Notes: generated by a model not told the origin, from the letters alone. A DNA stretch of 64,000 nucleotides from Avoscillospira_A sp052117125 (GCF_052117125.1 NZ_JBQKJT010000012.1:1-64000), one strand, 5' to 3'. Shown: positions 24,712-35,166, numbered from the stretch's first letter. A program made the numbers and translations.

Positions 24712-24740
24712 AGTATACAACCACACGGGCCGCAAGTCAA
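24712..24740 (-). promoter_or_regulatory. Promoter of the cobalamin operon
   Basis: On the minus strand, TTGACT (24735-24740) and TATACT (24712-24717) are separated by exactly 17 bp. Transcription would start near 24705, just before the riboswitch. Confidence 0.8.
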
Positions 24741-24776
24741 GATTGCGGCGGGAAATTATCTGGAGCGGCCCTGGTT

Positions 24777-25364
24777 TCACAGAGGGAATACGGCCCGGAA
24801 TCCCAGCGCGCCCAGGGAATAGGCGAAGATCATCAGGGGGCGGCAGGTGACGGTGATCAGGGCGAATTTTTTCCAGCTCATGCCGGTGGTACCGGCCAGG
24901 AAACAGAGGAAGTCGTCGGGCAGGCCCGGCAGGAAAATGGCCAGGGCAAAGAGCCGGTCGAACCGGCGGCTCTCATGGGTCCAGCGCTCGTATTTTTCGT
25001 GGAGCTTTTTGGAAAAGAGTTTGTTGAGCAGGGGCTTGCCCCAGTTGCGGGCCATGGCGAAGGCCACGAACGAGCCCAGGGCGATGCCCACATAATTGAG
25101 GACAAAGCCCAGCCAGGGACCGAAGATCAGCACACCGGCCAGACAGCTGACGCCGCCGGGCAGAATGGGGATGACCACCTGGACGGCCTGGAGGGCCAGA
25201 AAGATGGCGGCAGCGCTGCCGGCGTAGTGGTTGAGAAATGCCTGCAACGCCTCCTGGGACTGGAATACCCCCTGACGCCACAGCCAGAGCCCCAGGGCCA
25301 CACAGAGGACAAACAGCGCCATGGACGCTGCGTTCATCAGTTTCTTCAATCGGTTATGGTCCAT
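24777..25364 (-). CDS. TVP38/TMEM64 family membrane protein (DedA-like fold)
   Basis: This 195-residue protein has a first helix at about 13-31, hydrophobic re-entrant segments and the family core GGVSCLAGVLIFGPWLGF, YVGIALGSFVAFAMARNWG and FLPGLPDDFLCFLAGTTGMS. Relatives are proposed lipid scramblases or transporters in membrane homeostasis. It sits upstream of the B12 operon promoter on the same strand but looks independent. Confidence 0.88.
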   Translation of the reverse strand: MDHNRLKKLMNAASMALFVLCVALGLWLWRQGVFQSQEALQAFLNHYAGSAAAIFLALQAVQVVIPILPGGVSCLAGVLIFGPWLGFVLNYVGIALGSFVAFAMARNWGKPLLNKLFSKKLHEKYERWTHESRRFDRLFALAIFLPGLPDDFLCFLAGTTGMSWKKFALITVTCRPLMIFAYSLGALGFRAVFPL

Positions 25365-25453
25365 GGGTACGGGCTCCTTTCCGGTGGGATGGGTTTCCTC
25401 TATTGTACCCGTCCCGTCCTTAAAAGAAAAGTACCTGGCGGATTAAGTTTCCA

Positions 25454-26146
25454 TTAACCCAGTCCGGCGAACAGGGGGGCCAGAATGACCGTCATGATGC
25501 CGGCCACCACAATGGTCAGGCCGCTCATGGCGCCTTCGATCTCGCCCAGCTCCAGGGCGTGGGCCGTGCCGATGGCGTGGATGCTGTTGCCGATGGCCAG
25601 GCCCTTGGCTACGGGATGGGTGACTTTTAACAGCTTCAGCACCACATCCACAATGACCACGCCGAACAGGCCTGTGATCATGACGCCCAGGGAGATGATG
25701 CCCTCCAGGCCGCCCAGCTGGGTACCCACGCCCAGGGCAATGGCCGTGGTGACGGATTTGGGTTGCAGGGAGTGGTAGATCTCCGGTGTCAGATGCAGCA
25801 GCCGGGACAGGACAGCGACGGTGACGGCACAGGCCACGCATCCGGCGCCCACGCTGATGACAATGGCCTGCCAGTGACGGCGCAGGAGCTTCAGCTGCCG
25901 GTACAGGGGCACGGCCAGGCAGACCGTGGACGGCGTCAGCAGCCACGTCAGATGGGACGCGCCCTTGGTGTAGGCGTCGTAGTCGATGTCCAAAAGAACG
26001 ATGGTGGCGATGGTCAGAATGGAGGCAATCAGCAGGGGATTGACCAGGGGAGAGGGAAACCGGCGGCGCAGCCAGGTGCCGAACCAGAAATAGATGACGC
26101 TGAGCACCATGCCGAAGTAGGCCGATTCCCGGAGAATCTCATTCAT
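25454..26146 (-). CDS. lrgB: LrgB/CidB family membrane protein
   Basis: This 230-residue protein has many hydrophobic helices and the LrgB core YHSLQPKSVTTAIALGV, GLEGIISLGVMITGLFG and AKGLAIGNSIHAIGTAHAL. LrgB works with LrgA; in other Firmicutes they influence autolysis and pyruvate or 3-hydroxypropanoate transport. Its start lies 8 nt inside the end of lrgA. No LytSR-type regulator is adjacent. Confidence 0.93.
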   Translation of the reverse strand: MNEILRESAYFGMVLSVIYFWFGTWLRRRFPSPLVNPLLIASILTIATIVLLDIDYDAYTKGASHLTWLLTPSTVCLAVPLYRQLKLLRRHWQAIVISVGAGCVACAVTVAVLSRLLHLTPEIYHSLQPKSVTTAIALGVGTQLGGLEGIISLGVMITGLFGVVIVDVVLKLLKVTHPVAKGLAIGNSIHAIGTAHALELGEIEGAMSGLTIVVAGIMTVILAPLFAGLG

Positions 26147-26501
26147 GCTTCCGGCCCTCCTTTCGGGTCACCAGCGCCTGAGCCACCACACCGGTGATAA
26201 TCATAACCACCAGGGTGCTGACGACGCAGACCAGGGCCACGGCCCACAGACTGTCGGCCACGCTGCCGAAGATGGGCAGTACGCTGACGGCGGGGGCGAT
26301 GAACAGCATAGGCATGATCTGGATGAGAAAGTCCGCCGCCTTTTCGATGTGATGGAGCTTGACCACACCGGTGATCAGCAGCACCAGCAGCAGCAGCAGA
26401 CCGTAGACGCTGCCGGGAATGGGCAGGGGGACGATCAGGCTCAGCAGCTCGCCCACAAAGGACACGGCGGCAATAATTAGAAATTGAAACATGTAAGTCA
26501 T
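26139..26501 (-). CDS. lrgA: LrgA/CidA family holin-like protein
   Basis: This 120-residue protein has four hydrophobic helices and the family motif LSLIVPLPIPGSVYGLLLLL (residues about 20-39), then KAADFLIQIMPMLFIAPAV. The ATG at 26501 has GGAGG about 11 nt upstream; an ATG nine bases later is also possible. It is the first gene of lrgAB. Frames extending further upstream run through the promoter and are not credible. Confidence 0.92.
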   Translation of the reverse strand: MTYMFQFLIIAAVSFVGELLSLIVPLPIPGSVYGLLLLLVLLITGVVKLHHIEKAADFLIQIMPMLFIAPAVSVLPIFGSVADSLWAVALVCVVSTLVVMIITGVVAQALVTRKEGRKHE

Positions 26502-26523
26502 AGTTTGCGATACCTCCCGGGAT

Positions 26524-26552
26524 AGTATACGGCGCGGGGCCGCCCGGTACAA
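26524..26552 (-). promoter_or_regulatory. Promoter of lrgAB
   Basis: On the minus strand, TTGTAC (26547-26552) and TATACT (26524-26529) have a 17-bp spacer and lie immediately upstream of the lrgA ribosome binding site. Confidence 0.6.
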
Positions 26553-26555
26553 GAG

Positions 26556-26585
26556 TAAAAGGGAGTGCCATAACGCGGCACTCCC
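26556..26585 (-). terminator. Terminator of the ATP synthase operon
   Basis: GGGAGTGCC and GGCACTCCC (26561-26569 with 26577-26585) form a 9-bp stem with a 7-nt loop. On the minus strand it is followed by TTTTA. It lies 15 nt after the atpC stop codon. Confidence 0.8.
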
Positions 26586-26599
26586 GTGGGTATGAAGCC

Positions 26600-27008
26600 T
26601 CAGTCCAGATTGACCGGATTGCGGCTGTTGCGCAGACGGGCCATGGCACGGGCCAGCATGATCTGATTGGCCCGGAATTCCGCTTGGCTGTGGCTCTGAC
26701 GCAGCGCCTCCTGGGCGCGCTTCTTGGCGCGCTCCTCTTCCATGCGGTCGATCTCCTCGGGCCAGTCGCAGGTCTGGGCGAACAGCACCACACCCTTGTG
26801 GCTGACTTCCATATAACCCTCGGAGTTGATGGCCTTTTTCCACTGGCCGTCGGCCTTGATCTGCACGGTGCCGGGACGCAGGACCACAATCATGGGCGCG
26901 TGGCCCTTGAGGACGGTCCACTCGCCGTCGTCGGCGGTGAAGGTCAACGCCTCCACGGGGCCGGAGTAGAACTGGCGCTCCGGTGTAAGAATGTCCAGAG
27001 AGAAGGTG

Positions 27009-27019
<11 letters not shown>
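26600..27019 (-). CDS. atpC: F-type ATP synthase epsilon subunit
   Basis: This 139-residue subunit has the N-terminal beta-sandwich (FSLDILTPERQFYSGPVEALT, then GEWTVLKGHAPMIVVLRPG) and a C-terminal helical hairpin rich in Arg, Ala and Glu (about 88-135). In other species that hairpin can extend and inhibit ATP hydrolysis. Its ATG lies 11 nt inside the end of the beta coding sequence. It is the last gene of the operon. Confidence 0.93.
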
Positions 27020-29309
<2,290 letters not shown>

Positions 29310-29312
29310 GGA

Positions 29313-30821
29313 TCACGCCTCCCAACGGGCGGCGAAGTCCTCAATGGCGTGCCGCAGGGTCTGGGAGACGTCGTCGGGCAGCTTCTTGCTGCGGTCGATG
29401 GATTCCATGGTATCGCCGTGGCGCTCATGGAGCCAGGGCAGCAGCTTGGTGACAAAGGACTGCATCTGAGCCACGGGGACCTTTTCCAGCCCGTCGCAGC
29501 GGAGGCACAGCAGCAGCGCCGTCTGATCCGACAGCTTGAGGATGCGCTCCTTGGGCTGCTTCAGCAGCTCCGTCATGCGGACACCCCGGTCCAGCAGCTT
29601 TTTGGTGGCGGCGTCCACGTCGGCGCCGAACTGGGCAAACACGGCCATATCCCGGTACTGGGCCACCTCCAGACGGAGGCTGCCGGACACGGCTTTCATG
29701 GCCGGATGCTGGGCGGCGCGGCCCACACGGGACACGCTGAGGCCCACGTTGACGGCGGGCCGGACGCCGGAGTGGAACAGTTCGCTCTCCAGGAAGATCT
29801 GTCCGTCGGTAATGGAGATGACGTTGGTGGGGATGTAGGCGGAGATATCGCCGGCCATGGTCTCGATGATGGGCAGGGCCGTCATGGAGCCGCCGCCCAG
29901 TTCCGGACACAGATGGGCCGCCCGCTCCAACAGACGGGAGTGCAGGTAGAACACGTCGCCGGGGTAGGCTTCACGGCCGGAGGGGCGGCGCAGCAGCAGG
30001 GACATGGTACGGTAGGCCACGGCGTGTTTGGAGAGATCGTCGTAGACCACCAGAACGTCCTTGCCCTGGTGCATGAAGTGCTCCGCCACGGCGCAGGCGG
30101 CGTAGGGGGCCAGATACTGCATGGCGGCACTGTCGGCGGCGGTGGACGCCACGACGACACAGTGCTCCAACGTGCCGCTCTCGGCCAGGGTGGTCACCAG
30201 ATTGGCCACGCTGGCGGCCTTCTGGCCGATGGCGCAGTAGACGCAGATGACGCCGGTATCCTTCTGGTTGACCATGGCCGACAGGGCGATGGAGGTCTTA
30301 CCGGTCTGGCGGTCGCCAATGATCAGCTCACGCTGGCCGCGGCCGATGGGGATCATGCTGTCCACGGCCAGAATGCCGGTCTCCATGGGGGTGTCCACGG
30401 GGGCGCGGTCCATGATGGCCGGGGCCGGAGATTCCACGGCCCGGGACTCCCGGGTGTGGAGGGGCTGGCCGTCCAGAGGACGGCCGATGGGGTCCACAAT
30501 GCGGCCCAGCAGCTCCTTGCCCACGCCGATATCGGCCACGCGGCCGGTGCCCTGCACAGGGGAGCCGGGGCGGACGGATTCGTTGCGGGTCAGCAGGGCG
30601 GCGCCCACGCTGTTGAGCCCCAGGTCCAAGGCAATGCCATAGACGTCGTTTTCAAATTGCAGCAGCTCGCCGTACTCGGCCCGGCCAAGACCTGCCACGC
30701 GAACAATGCCGTCGGCGCAGGACTCCACGGTGCCGTAGTCGTAGCTGATCATCTCCGGCTGATAGTCCCGGAGCTTTTCCTTGAGGAAGGTTCCTAACGT
30801 GCTGGTATCGAAATTGAGCAT
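29313..30821 (-). CDS. atpA: F-type ATP synthase alpha subunit
   Basis: This 502-residue subunit has the N-terminal helix that normally binds delta (STLGTFLKEKLRDY, residues 7-20), a Walker A GDRQTGKT at residues 169-176, VLVVYDDLSKHA, and the Arg finger region in VGLSVSRVGRAAQHPAMK. The non-catalytic nucleotide site looks intact. The ATG at 30821 follows GGGAGG. It lies between the b-delta fusion and gamma-beta, which is the standard position. Confidence 0.96.
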   Translation of the reverse strand: MLNFDTSTLGTFLKEKLRDYQPEMISYDYGTVESCADGIVRVAGLGRAEYGELLQFENDVYGIALDLGLNSVGAALLTRNESVRPGSPVQGTGRVADIGVGKELLGRIVDPIGRPLDGQPLHTRESRAVESPAPAIMDRAPVDTPMETGILAVDSMIPIGRGQRELIIGDRQTGKTSIALSAMVNQKDTGVICVYCAIGQKAASVANLVTTLAESGTLEHCVVVASTAADSAAMQYLAPYAACAVAEHFMHQGKDVLVVYDDLSKHAVAYRTMSLLLRRPSGREAYPGDVFYLHSRLLERAAHLCPELGGGSMTALPIIETMAGDISAYIPTNVISITDGQIFLESELFHSGVRPAVNVGLSVSRVGRAAQHPAMKAVSGSLRLEVAQYRDMAVFAQFGADVDAATKKLLDRGVRMTELLKQPKERILKLSDQTALLLCLRCDGLEKVPVAQMQSFVTKLLPWLHERHGDTMESIDRSKKLPDDVSQTLRHAIEDFAARWEA

Positions 30822-30833
30822 GGTTCCCTCCCG

Positions 30834-31514
30834 TTACGCCAGCTTCTGCTGCATGGCCGAAAGCTGGGTCACATAGCTGAAGTCGTATACTTTGCCGTCC
30901 ACCAGGGCCGCAAAGCCGCCGATGAGGGAAGAGTCGATCTCGGTGGTCAGCTCCAGATGGCAGCCCAGCAGACGCTCCAGCCGGTCGATGATGGCGGACA
31001 GCTGCTCGGCGTCGCAGGGAGCGGCCAGCTTGAGGACGCCCTTGCGGGAGCCTTCCTTGGGGGCGGAAACCAGGATGTTGCGGCGGGCCTGCTCGTCAAA
31101 GCGCAGGACACGGCCGGCCATATCCACGGCCAGATCGGCCAGTTCGCCCTTGACCTCGTCCATGGCGCGCTGCTTCTCCAGAGCGGCCTCGCTGCGGGCC
31201 TTGGACAGAATGTGGTCGGCCTCGGTTTTGGCCTCGTCGATGGCCTGCTGGCCAACGGCCTGGGCCTTCTTGCGGCCGTCGGCAATCATCTGCTCACAGG
31301 TGGCCTGAACGTCCACCAGACGGGCATCGTAATCGGCTTTGACCTTCTCGGCCTCAGCTTGCAGCCGCTGGGCCTCGGCCATTTCCTTCTGGACCCGCTC
31401 GGTACGGGCGGCCATAAAAGCCGTTACCGGCTTCCAGATCAAAACGCGGAGCAGGCCGTAGATAATCAGAATATTGACCAGATGGATGGCAATATCAATG
31501 GGATGAATGTCCAA
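30834..31514 (-). CDS. atpFH: ATP synthase subunit b fused to the C-terminal domain of delta
   Basis: This is a protein of about 226 residues. A single membrane helix (about 9-27) is followed by a long charged helix of subunit b (about 30-145). From about residue 148 the sequence matches the beta-rich C-terminal domain of delta: ERLLGCHLELTTEIDSSLIGG, abbreviated around 180-200, then VDGKVYDFSYVTQLSAMQQKL. The N-terminal helical domain of delta, which normally grips alpha, is absent here and nowhere else in the operon. The start is taken as TTG at 31514, 8 nt after AGGAG. Mycobacterial b-delta fusions keep the whole delta, so this form is different. Confidence 0.88.
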   Translation of the reverse strand: MDIHPIDIAIHLVNILIIYGLLRVLIWKPVTAFMAARTERVQKEMAEAQRLQAEAEKVKADYDARLVDVQATCEQMIADGRKKAQAVGQQAIDEAKTEADHILSKARSEAALEKQRAMDEVKGELADLAVDMAGRVLRFDEQARRNILVSAPKEGSRKGVLKLAAPCDAEQLSAIIDRLERLLGCHLELTTEIDSSLIGGFAALVDGKVYDFSYVTQLSAMQQKLA

Positions 31515-31558
31515 TGTTACCTCTCCTTTGCTGTAGAATGACGGACAATGCCGCTGGA

Positions 31559-31783
31559 TCACATGGTGAACTTGATGATCAGGGCGGTGACGAAGCCGTA
31601 GATGGCGCAGGACTCGGTCAGGGCCAGGCCCAGCAGCAGCGTGGAGCTGATCTTGCCGGAGGCCTCGGGCTGACGGGCAGTGGCGTCTGCGGCCTTGCCG
31701 GTGGCGATGCCCATGCCGAGGCCTGCCAGGGCGCAGGGCAGCAGAGCCAGTGCAACAGCGATAGCAATCAATCCGGTTTCCAT
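31559..31783 (-). CDS. atpE: ATP synthase subunit c
   Basis: This 74-residue hairpin protein has helix 1 at about 5-27 with LAGLGMGIATGKA, the polar loop ARQPEASGKI and helix 2 with the ion-binding glutamate in ALTESCAIYG (Glu57). Ser58 and Tyr62 match the sodium-type signature ES-x3-Y. The partner Gln of helix 1 is replaced by Met24 when aligned with the GQG of sodium-binding rings. Ion specificity is therefore unclear. The ATG at 31783 follows GGAGG. Confidence 0.93.
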   Translation of the reverse strand: METGLIAIAVALALLPCALAGLGMGIATGKAADATARQPEASGKISSTLLLGLALTESCAIYGFVTALIIKFTM

Positions 31784-31834
31784 GATAAAATTCCTCCAAA
31801 AGATATATTTTTTAATAGGTATGATGGATAGGGG

Positions 31835-32755
31835 TCATTCGACGGCTTCGCCGATGAAGGTCAGCGTCAGCGTCAGGAAGATGTACGTCTGAATCAGGGG
31901 GTGGAACACGTTGAAGTAGAGGCCCAGTACGCTGGGGAAGCCGATGGCGGCGTTGCCCAGGGCCATATACAGCAGTTCCATGACGATCATGCCGCCCAGC
32001 ATGTTGCCGAACAGACGGCAGGCCAGAGACACAGGCACCGCCAGATCGGAGACGATCTTGATGGGGAACACCACCGGCGTGGGCTTGGCCATGGACTTGA
32101 TGCGGCCCACCAGGCCCTTCTTCTTCAGACCGAAGTAGTTGATCATCACAAAGGTGATGATGGCCATGGCAAAGGTCAGCGTGATATCGGCGGTGGGGGC
32201 GCGGACGCCCAGCAGCTCCACCATGGCGGAGCACACCATATAAATGGCCAGGGCGAAGAGGTAGGAGGGCAGATGGTCGCCCAGATCTCCCACACTGGTT
32301 TTGGTGAATTTGCAGACGGCCTCCACACAGATCTCCAGGACATTCTGGATGCCCTTGGGCTGGTCGGTCATACGGGGGATGACGAGAATCCGCACCAGCA
32401 GCGCCAGCACCAGCACCACGGCCATAATGACCCAGGTGGTGATGACGGTCTCACTGAGGGAGTAGCCGCCCACATCGTACCGGGTGGCCCAGATACTGAC
32501 CTCAAATTCCTCCGACGGTACAGAACCGAAGACCAGCTGTAGAATCCGCTCTACCAGCAGCCATCCGCCGACGATGGTCATTACCGTGGCCCACAGCTTT
32601 TTCCGCTTGACGCGGCCCAGGGCGACAGCGTCTTGTTCCAGCTGCGTTTTCCTTCGGAACCAGTCAGCCAGCACGGCGCGGCGCCAGAACCATCCGACCA
32701 GGGCCAGCACGATACCCAGGGCCAGAAAGCCGTAGGTTACAATGGTTTCCTGCAA
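31835..32755 (-). CDS. atpB: ATP synthase subunit a with N-terminal extension
   Basis: This is about 306 residues from the TTG at 32755, which has AAGGA 9 nt upstream. The channel-forming part starts near residue 100 and contains the essential Arg in SLACRLFGNMLGG (about residue 247) and the last helix FHPLIQTYIFLTLTLTFIGEA. Before it lie about 100 additional residues with two more hydrophobic helices (about 6-23 and 53-75) joined by a basic loop. The exact start is uncertain, because an earlier TTG is too close to the ribosome binding site. Confidence 0.88.
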   Translation of the reverse strand: MQETIVTYGFLALGIVLALVGWFWRRAVLADWFRRKTQLEQDAVALGRVKRKKLWATVMTIVGGWLLVERILQLVFGSVPSEEFEVSIWATRYDVGGYSLSETVITTWVIMAVVLVLALLVRILVIPRMTDQPKGIQNVLEICVEAVCKFTKTSVGDLGDHLPSYLFALAIYMVCSAMVELLGVRAPTADITLTFAMAIITFVMINYFGLKKKGLVGRIKSMAKPTPVVFPIKIVSDLAVPVSLACRLFGNMLGGMIVMELLYMALGNAAIGFPSVLGLYFNVFHPLIQTYIFLTLTLTFIGEAVE

Positions 32756-32760
32756 CGTTC

Positions 32761-33039
32761 TCAATCCTTCTTTCGATTGGTCTCTCTCAACCGATACCGT
32801 ACGAAGTAGACCACGGCGCCGATAATCAGAACGGTGGAGATGGTTACTGCGCAGGGCAGCAGCTGGGAGGATTGCAGTAAGGCGCACAGACCCAAACCAA
32901 AAAATGGACAAAAAAATTGCACCGCAAAGGGCCAGATCTTCAGCCGTTGGGTGCTCAGGGACCTTACGGCATAGATCAGCAGAACCAGCTGTGCCAAGCC
33001 AAAGGCCATACCTAATATAACACCAATCACGGGCCTCAT
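32761..33039 (-). CDS. AtpI-like small membrane protein of the ATP synthase operon
   Basis: This 92-residue protein has three hydrophobic segments (about 4-25, 36-55, 62-82) and a basic tail (YRLRETNRKKD). Its position as first gene of the atp operon suggests an AtpI/AtpZ-like assembly factor for the c ring, but sequence similarity is too weak to be sure. The ATG at 33039 lies very close to GGAG; a GTG three codons on has better spacing. The stop is 5 nt before the atpB start. Confidence 0.7.
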   Translation of the reverse strand: MRPVIGVILGMAFGLAQLVLLIYAVRSLSTQRLKIWPFAVQFFCPFFGLGLCALLQSSQLLPCAVTISTVLIIGAVVYFVRYRLRETNRKKD

Positions 33040-33111
33040 ACTCCTTTCCTCTACGGCGCCTGAACTTTCGGTGTGCCTGTCGTGTCGTTCACGTCTTTAC
33101 TACAGTTACTA

Positions 33112-33140
33112 GTTATACCACGTTCTCTGGAAGCGGTCAA
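33112..33140 (-). promoter_or_regulatory. Promoter of the ATP synthase operon
   Basis: On the minus strand, TTGACC (33135-33140) and TATAAC (33112-33117) are separated by 17 bp, about 70 bp upstream of the first gene. Confidence 0.75.
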
Positions 33141-33247
33141 TGGGTACCCAAAAAACTAACAAAATCTTCACGAACTGCACAAAAGCAAATGGAGCGCAAA
33201 CCGTTTTTCGTAGTAAATATTGACCCAAAAAATGACCGTTTCCGCGC

Positions 33248-33274
33248 TACCGCCCGGCCCGCCGCCGGGCGGTA
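33248..33274. terminator. GC-rich hairpin after rluA
   Basis: TACCGCCCGG (33248-33257) and CCGGGCGGTA (33265-33274) form a 10-bp stem with a 7-nt loop, just beyond the rluA stop codon. The expected T-run is displaced by 16 nt, so termination efficiency is uncertain. Confidence 0.45.
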
Positions 33275-33279
33275 AAAAT

Positions 33280-33915
33280 TTACAAGAATCGGGTCCAGGG
33301 GTCCATGGACGGCGGCGGCGCCGACACGGTCATGGGCGCGCCGGTGACCGGGTGGAAAAAGGACACGCTGTGGGACCAGAGACACATGGGAAATTCGTCC
33401 GGTTCCGACCAGTATTTCCGGTCCCCGGCCAGGGGCATTCCACGGCCGGAGAACTGGGCCCGAATCTGATGGGTCCGGCCGGTCCGCAGGCGGATTTCCA
33501 CCAGACTGAGACCGTCGGCGGTCCCTTTGGTTTCATAGTCCAGAATGGCTTCCTGCACGCCCTTTTCCAGATGGTGGACGAGATACGTTTTCCGCTCCCG
33601 CTTGTCCCGCAGCAGCAGGTCCGTCAAGGTCCCAGCAGGCTCCGGCGGCACGCCGTGAATCACGGCCAGATACGTTTTATCAAACCGCCGGTCCCAAATC
33701 TGAGCCGACAGGGCCGAAGCCGCGTCCGCCGACCGGGCCAGGACCATGACGCCGCTGACCACCCGGTCCAGCCGGTGGACCGTGCGGATGCAATCGGTGT
33801 GCAGGGCCGTCCGGACCAGCTCCGGCATGCCGCCGGGCTCGTCGGTGGACAGGACCCCGGCGGGCTTGACGGCCACGCACAGATGGTTGTCCACGTACAG
33901 AAACTCCACGCTCAT
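33280..33915 (-). CDS. RluA-family RNA pseudouridine synthase
   Basis: This 211-residue enzyme has the catalytic Asp in TVHRLDRVVSGVMVLARS (about residues 52-69) and the family motifs EIRLRTGRTHQIRAQF and PLAGDRKYW. It isomerises uridines in rRNA or tRNA; the target cannot be read. It lacks an S4 domain. The ATG at 33915 overlaps the stop of the upstream metallo-hydrolase gene as ATGA. Confidence 0.92.
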   Translation of the reverse strand: MSVEFLYVDNHLCVAVKPAGVLSTDEPGGMPELVRTALHTDCIRTVHRLDRVVSGVMVLARSADAASALSAQIWDRRFDKTYLAVIHGVPPEPAGTLTDLLLRDKRERKTYLVHHLEKGVQEAILDYETKGTADGLSLVEIRLRTGRTHQIRAQFSGRGMPLAGDRKYWSEPDEFPMCLWSHSVSFFHPVTGAPMTVSAPPPSMDPWTRFL

Positions 33916-34598
33916 ACCTCCCGGGGGCTGTCGTCCAGAATGCACAGCCGTCCCTGCCAGGGGCCGGGGGTCTGCCGCAGCGTCTCCAGAATGGACGGGT
34001 CCCAGCTGTAGTGGATGGGCACCAGACAGGGACAGTCATTGTGGGCGGCGAAATACGCGATGCCCCGGAGACCGTCGGCCTCCTGCCGCGGGTCCACGGG
34101 CAAAAAGGCCACATCCAGATGGACGCCCGCCAGATGTTCCAGTTCCAGCTTGTACGCCGTTTCCATGGCACGGTTATTCATTTCCGGTTCCCCGGACCAG
34201 TGCCACCAGTGGAGATCGCCGCTGTGGTAGATGGTGTGGCCGTCGCAGGTCACCACAAAGGCCACCCCCTGATCTGTGGAGCAGAGGGTGGAGACGGTGA
34301 GGCCCGGCAGCTCCAGCGTGGCCCGGGGACCAATCCGATGGCAGCCGTCTACCGGCGGAATGTCGTCGGACAGGACATAGGTGATGTCCGGGTACGCGTC
34401 TTTCCAGGTGAGAATGGCCCGGTTGAAGTGGTCATAGTGGCTGTGGGAGGCGAAGACCGTCACGGGCTTGCCCACCTGCTTTAGCAGGGCCGGGACGCCG
34501 CCGGGCAGCGTGTCCTGGTAGTAGTCGAAGATCAACAGATGGCGTTCCGTTTCCACGGCCACGCCGCTGTGATAGAGATAGTACAGCTTCATGGGCAT
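33912..34598 (-). CDS. MBL-fold metallo-hydrolase
   Basis: This 228-residue protein has the metal motif HSHYDHF (about residues 52-58), a third ligand region YHSGDLHWWHW and a late His in PIHYSWD. No signal peptide is present. The substrate is unknown; UlaG-like lactonases are the closest general type. It starts with ATG at 34598 within TGATG shared with the upstream VOC gene; a GTG one codon earlier is possible. Confidence 0.88.
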   Translation of the reverse strand: MPMKLYYLYHSGVAVETERHLLIFDYYQDTLPGGVPALLKQVGKPVTVFASHSHYDHFNRAILTWKDAYPDITYVLSDDIPPVDGCHRIGPRATLELPGLTVSTLCSTDQGVAFVVTCDGHTIYHSGDLHWWHWSGEPEMNNRAMETAYKLELEHLAGVHLDVAFLPVDPRQEADGLRGIAYFAAHNDCPCLVPIHYSWDPSILETLRQTPGPWQGRLCILDDSPREV

Positions 34599-34966
34599 CA
34601 CTTGGCCGGGACGATCTCAATCCAGTAGCCGTCGGGGTCCTGGACGAAATAGATGCCCATGGCGGGGTTCTCATAGCAGATGATGCCCAGTTTCTCGTGG
34701 CGGGCGTGGACGGCGTCGTAATCGTCCACCCGCAGGGCCAGATGGTACTCCATCTCACCCAGGTTGTAGGGCTCCGTCCGGTCCCGCAGCCAGGTCAGTT
34801 CCAGCTGAAAGCCCGTTTCCCCGTCGCCCAGGTACACCAGCTTGAAGGAACCATCGTCGGCGTTCTTTTCCCGGACGGGATGAAAGTCAAAGGCGTCGGC
34901 GTAGAACCGGAGACTCCGCTCCAGGTCCAGAACGTTGAAGTTAAAGTGATCAAAGCGCATGGCCAT
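34598..34966 (-). CDS. VOC-family protein, glyoxalase I-like
   Basis: This 122-residue protein has two beta-alpha-beta-beta-beta modules, beginning FDHFNFNVLDLERSLRFY. Metal ligands are expected at His7, the Glu in FQLELTW, His in EMEYHLALRVDD and Glu in DGYWIEIVPA, which matches the glyoxalase I pattern. It likely detoxifies methylglyoxal-type aldehydes. It is the first gene of a three-gene unit with the MBL and RluA proteins. Confidence 0.87.
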   Translation of the reverse strand: MAMRFDHFNFNVLDLERSLRFYADAFDFHPVREKNADDGSFKLVYLGDGETGFQLELTWLRDRTEPYNLGEMEYHLALRVDDYDAVHARHEKLGIICYENPAMGIYFVQDPDGYWIEIVPAK

Positions 34967-35002
34967 AATACAATTCTCCTTTGCTCGATATGTGGCACCA
35001 CC

Positions 35003-35031
35003 AGTGTACCACAGGCAGCGGCGGCCATCAA
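35003..35031 (-). promoter_or_regulatory. Promoter of the VOC-MBL-rluA unit
   Basis: On the minus strand, TTGATG (35026-35031) and TACACT (35003-35008) have a 17-bp spacer, upstream of AAAGGAG and the ATG at 34966. Confidence 0.6.
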
Positions 35032-35123
35032 TGGGCCATCGTCAAAAACCTTGCTATTGGGTGTGATTTTCAAAAACCACACAAAACCACACCAAAAAAC
35101 GGGAAAACTTTTCGCGGTTTTGC

Positions 35124-35151
35124 TTGAATTTTTGTGGGGTTATGCTATAAT
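35124..35151 (+). promoter_or_regulatory. Promoter of metV-metF
   Basis: TTGAAT (35124-35129) and TATAAT (35146-35151) are separated by 16 bp, with a TG preceding the -10 box (extended -10). Confidence 0.75.
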
Positions 35152-35166
35152 TCTGTAAGACATAAC

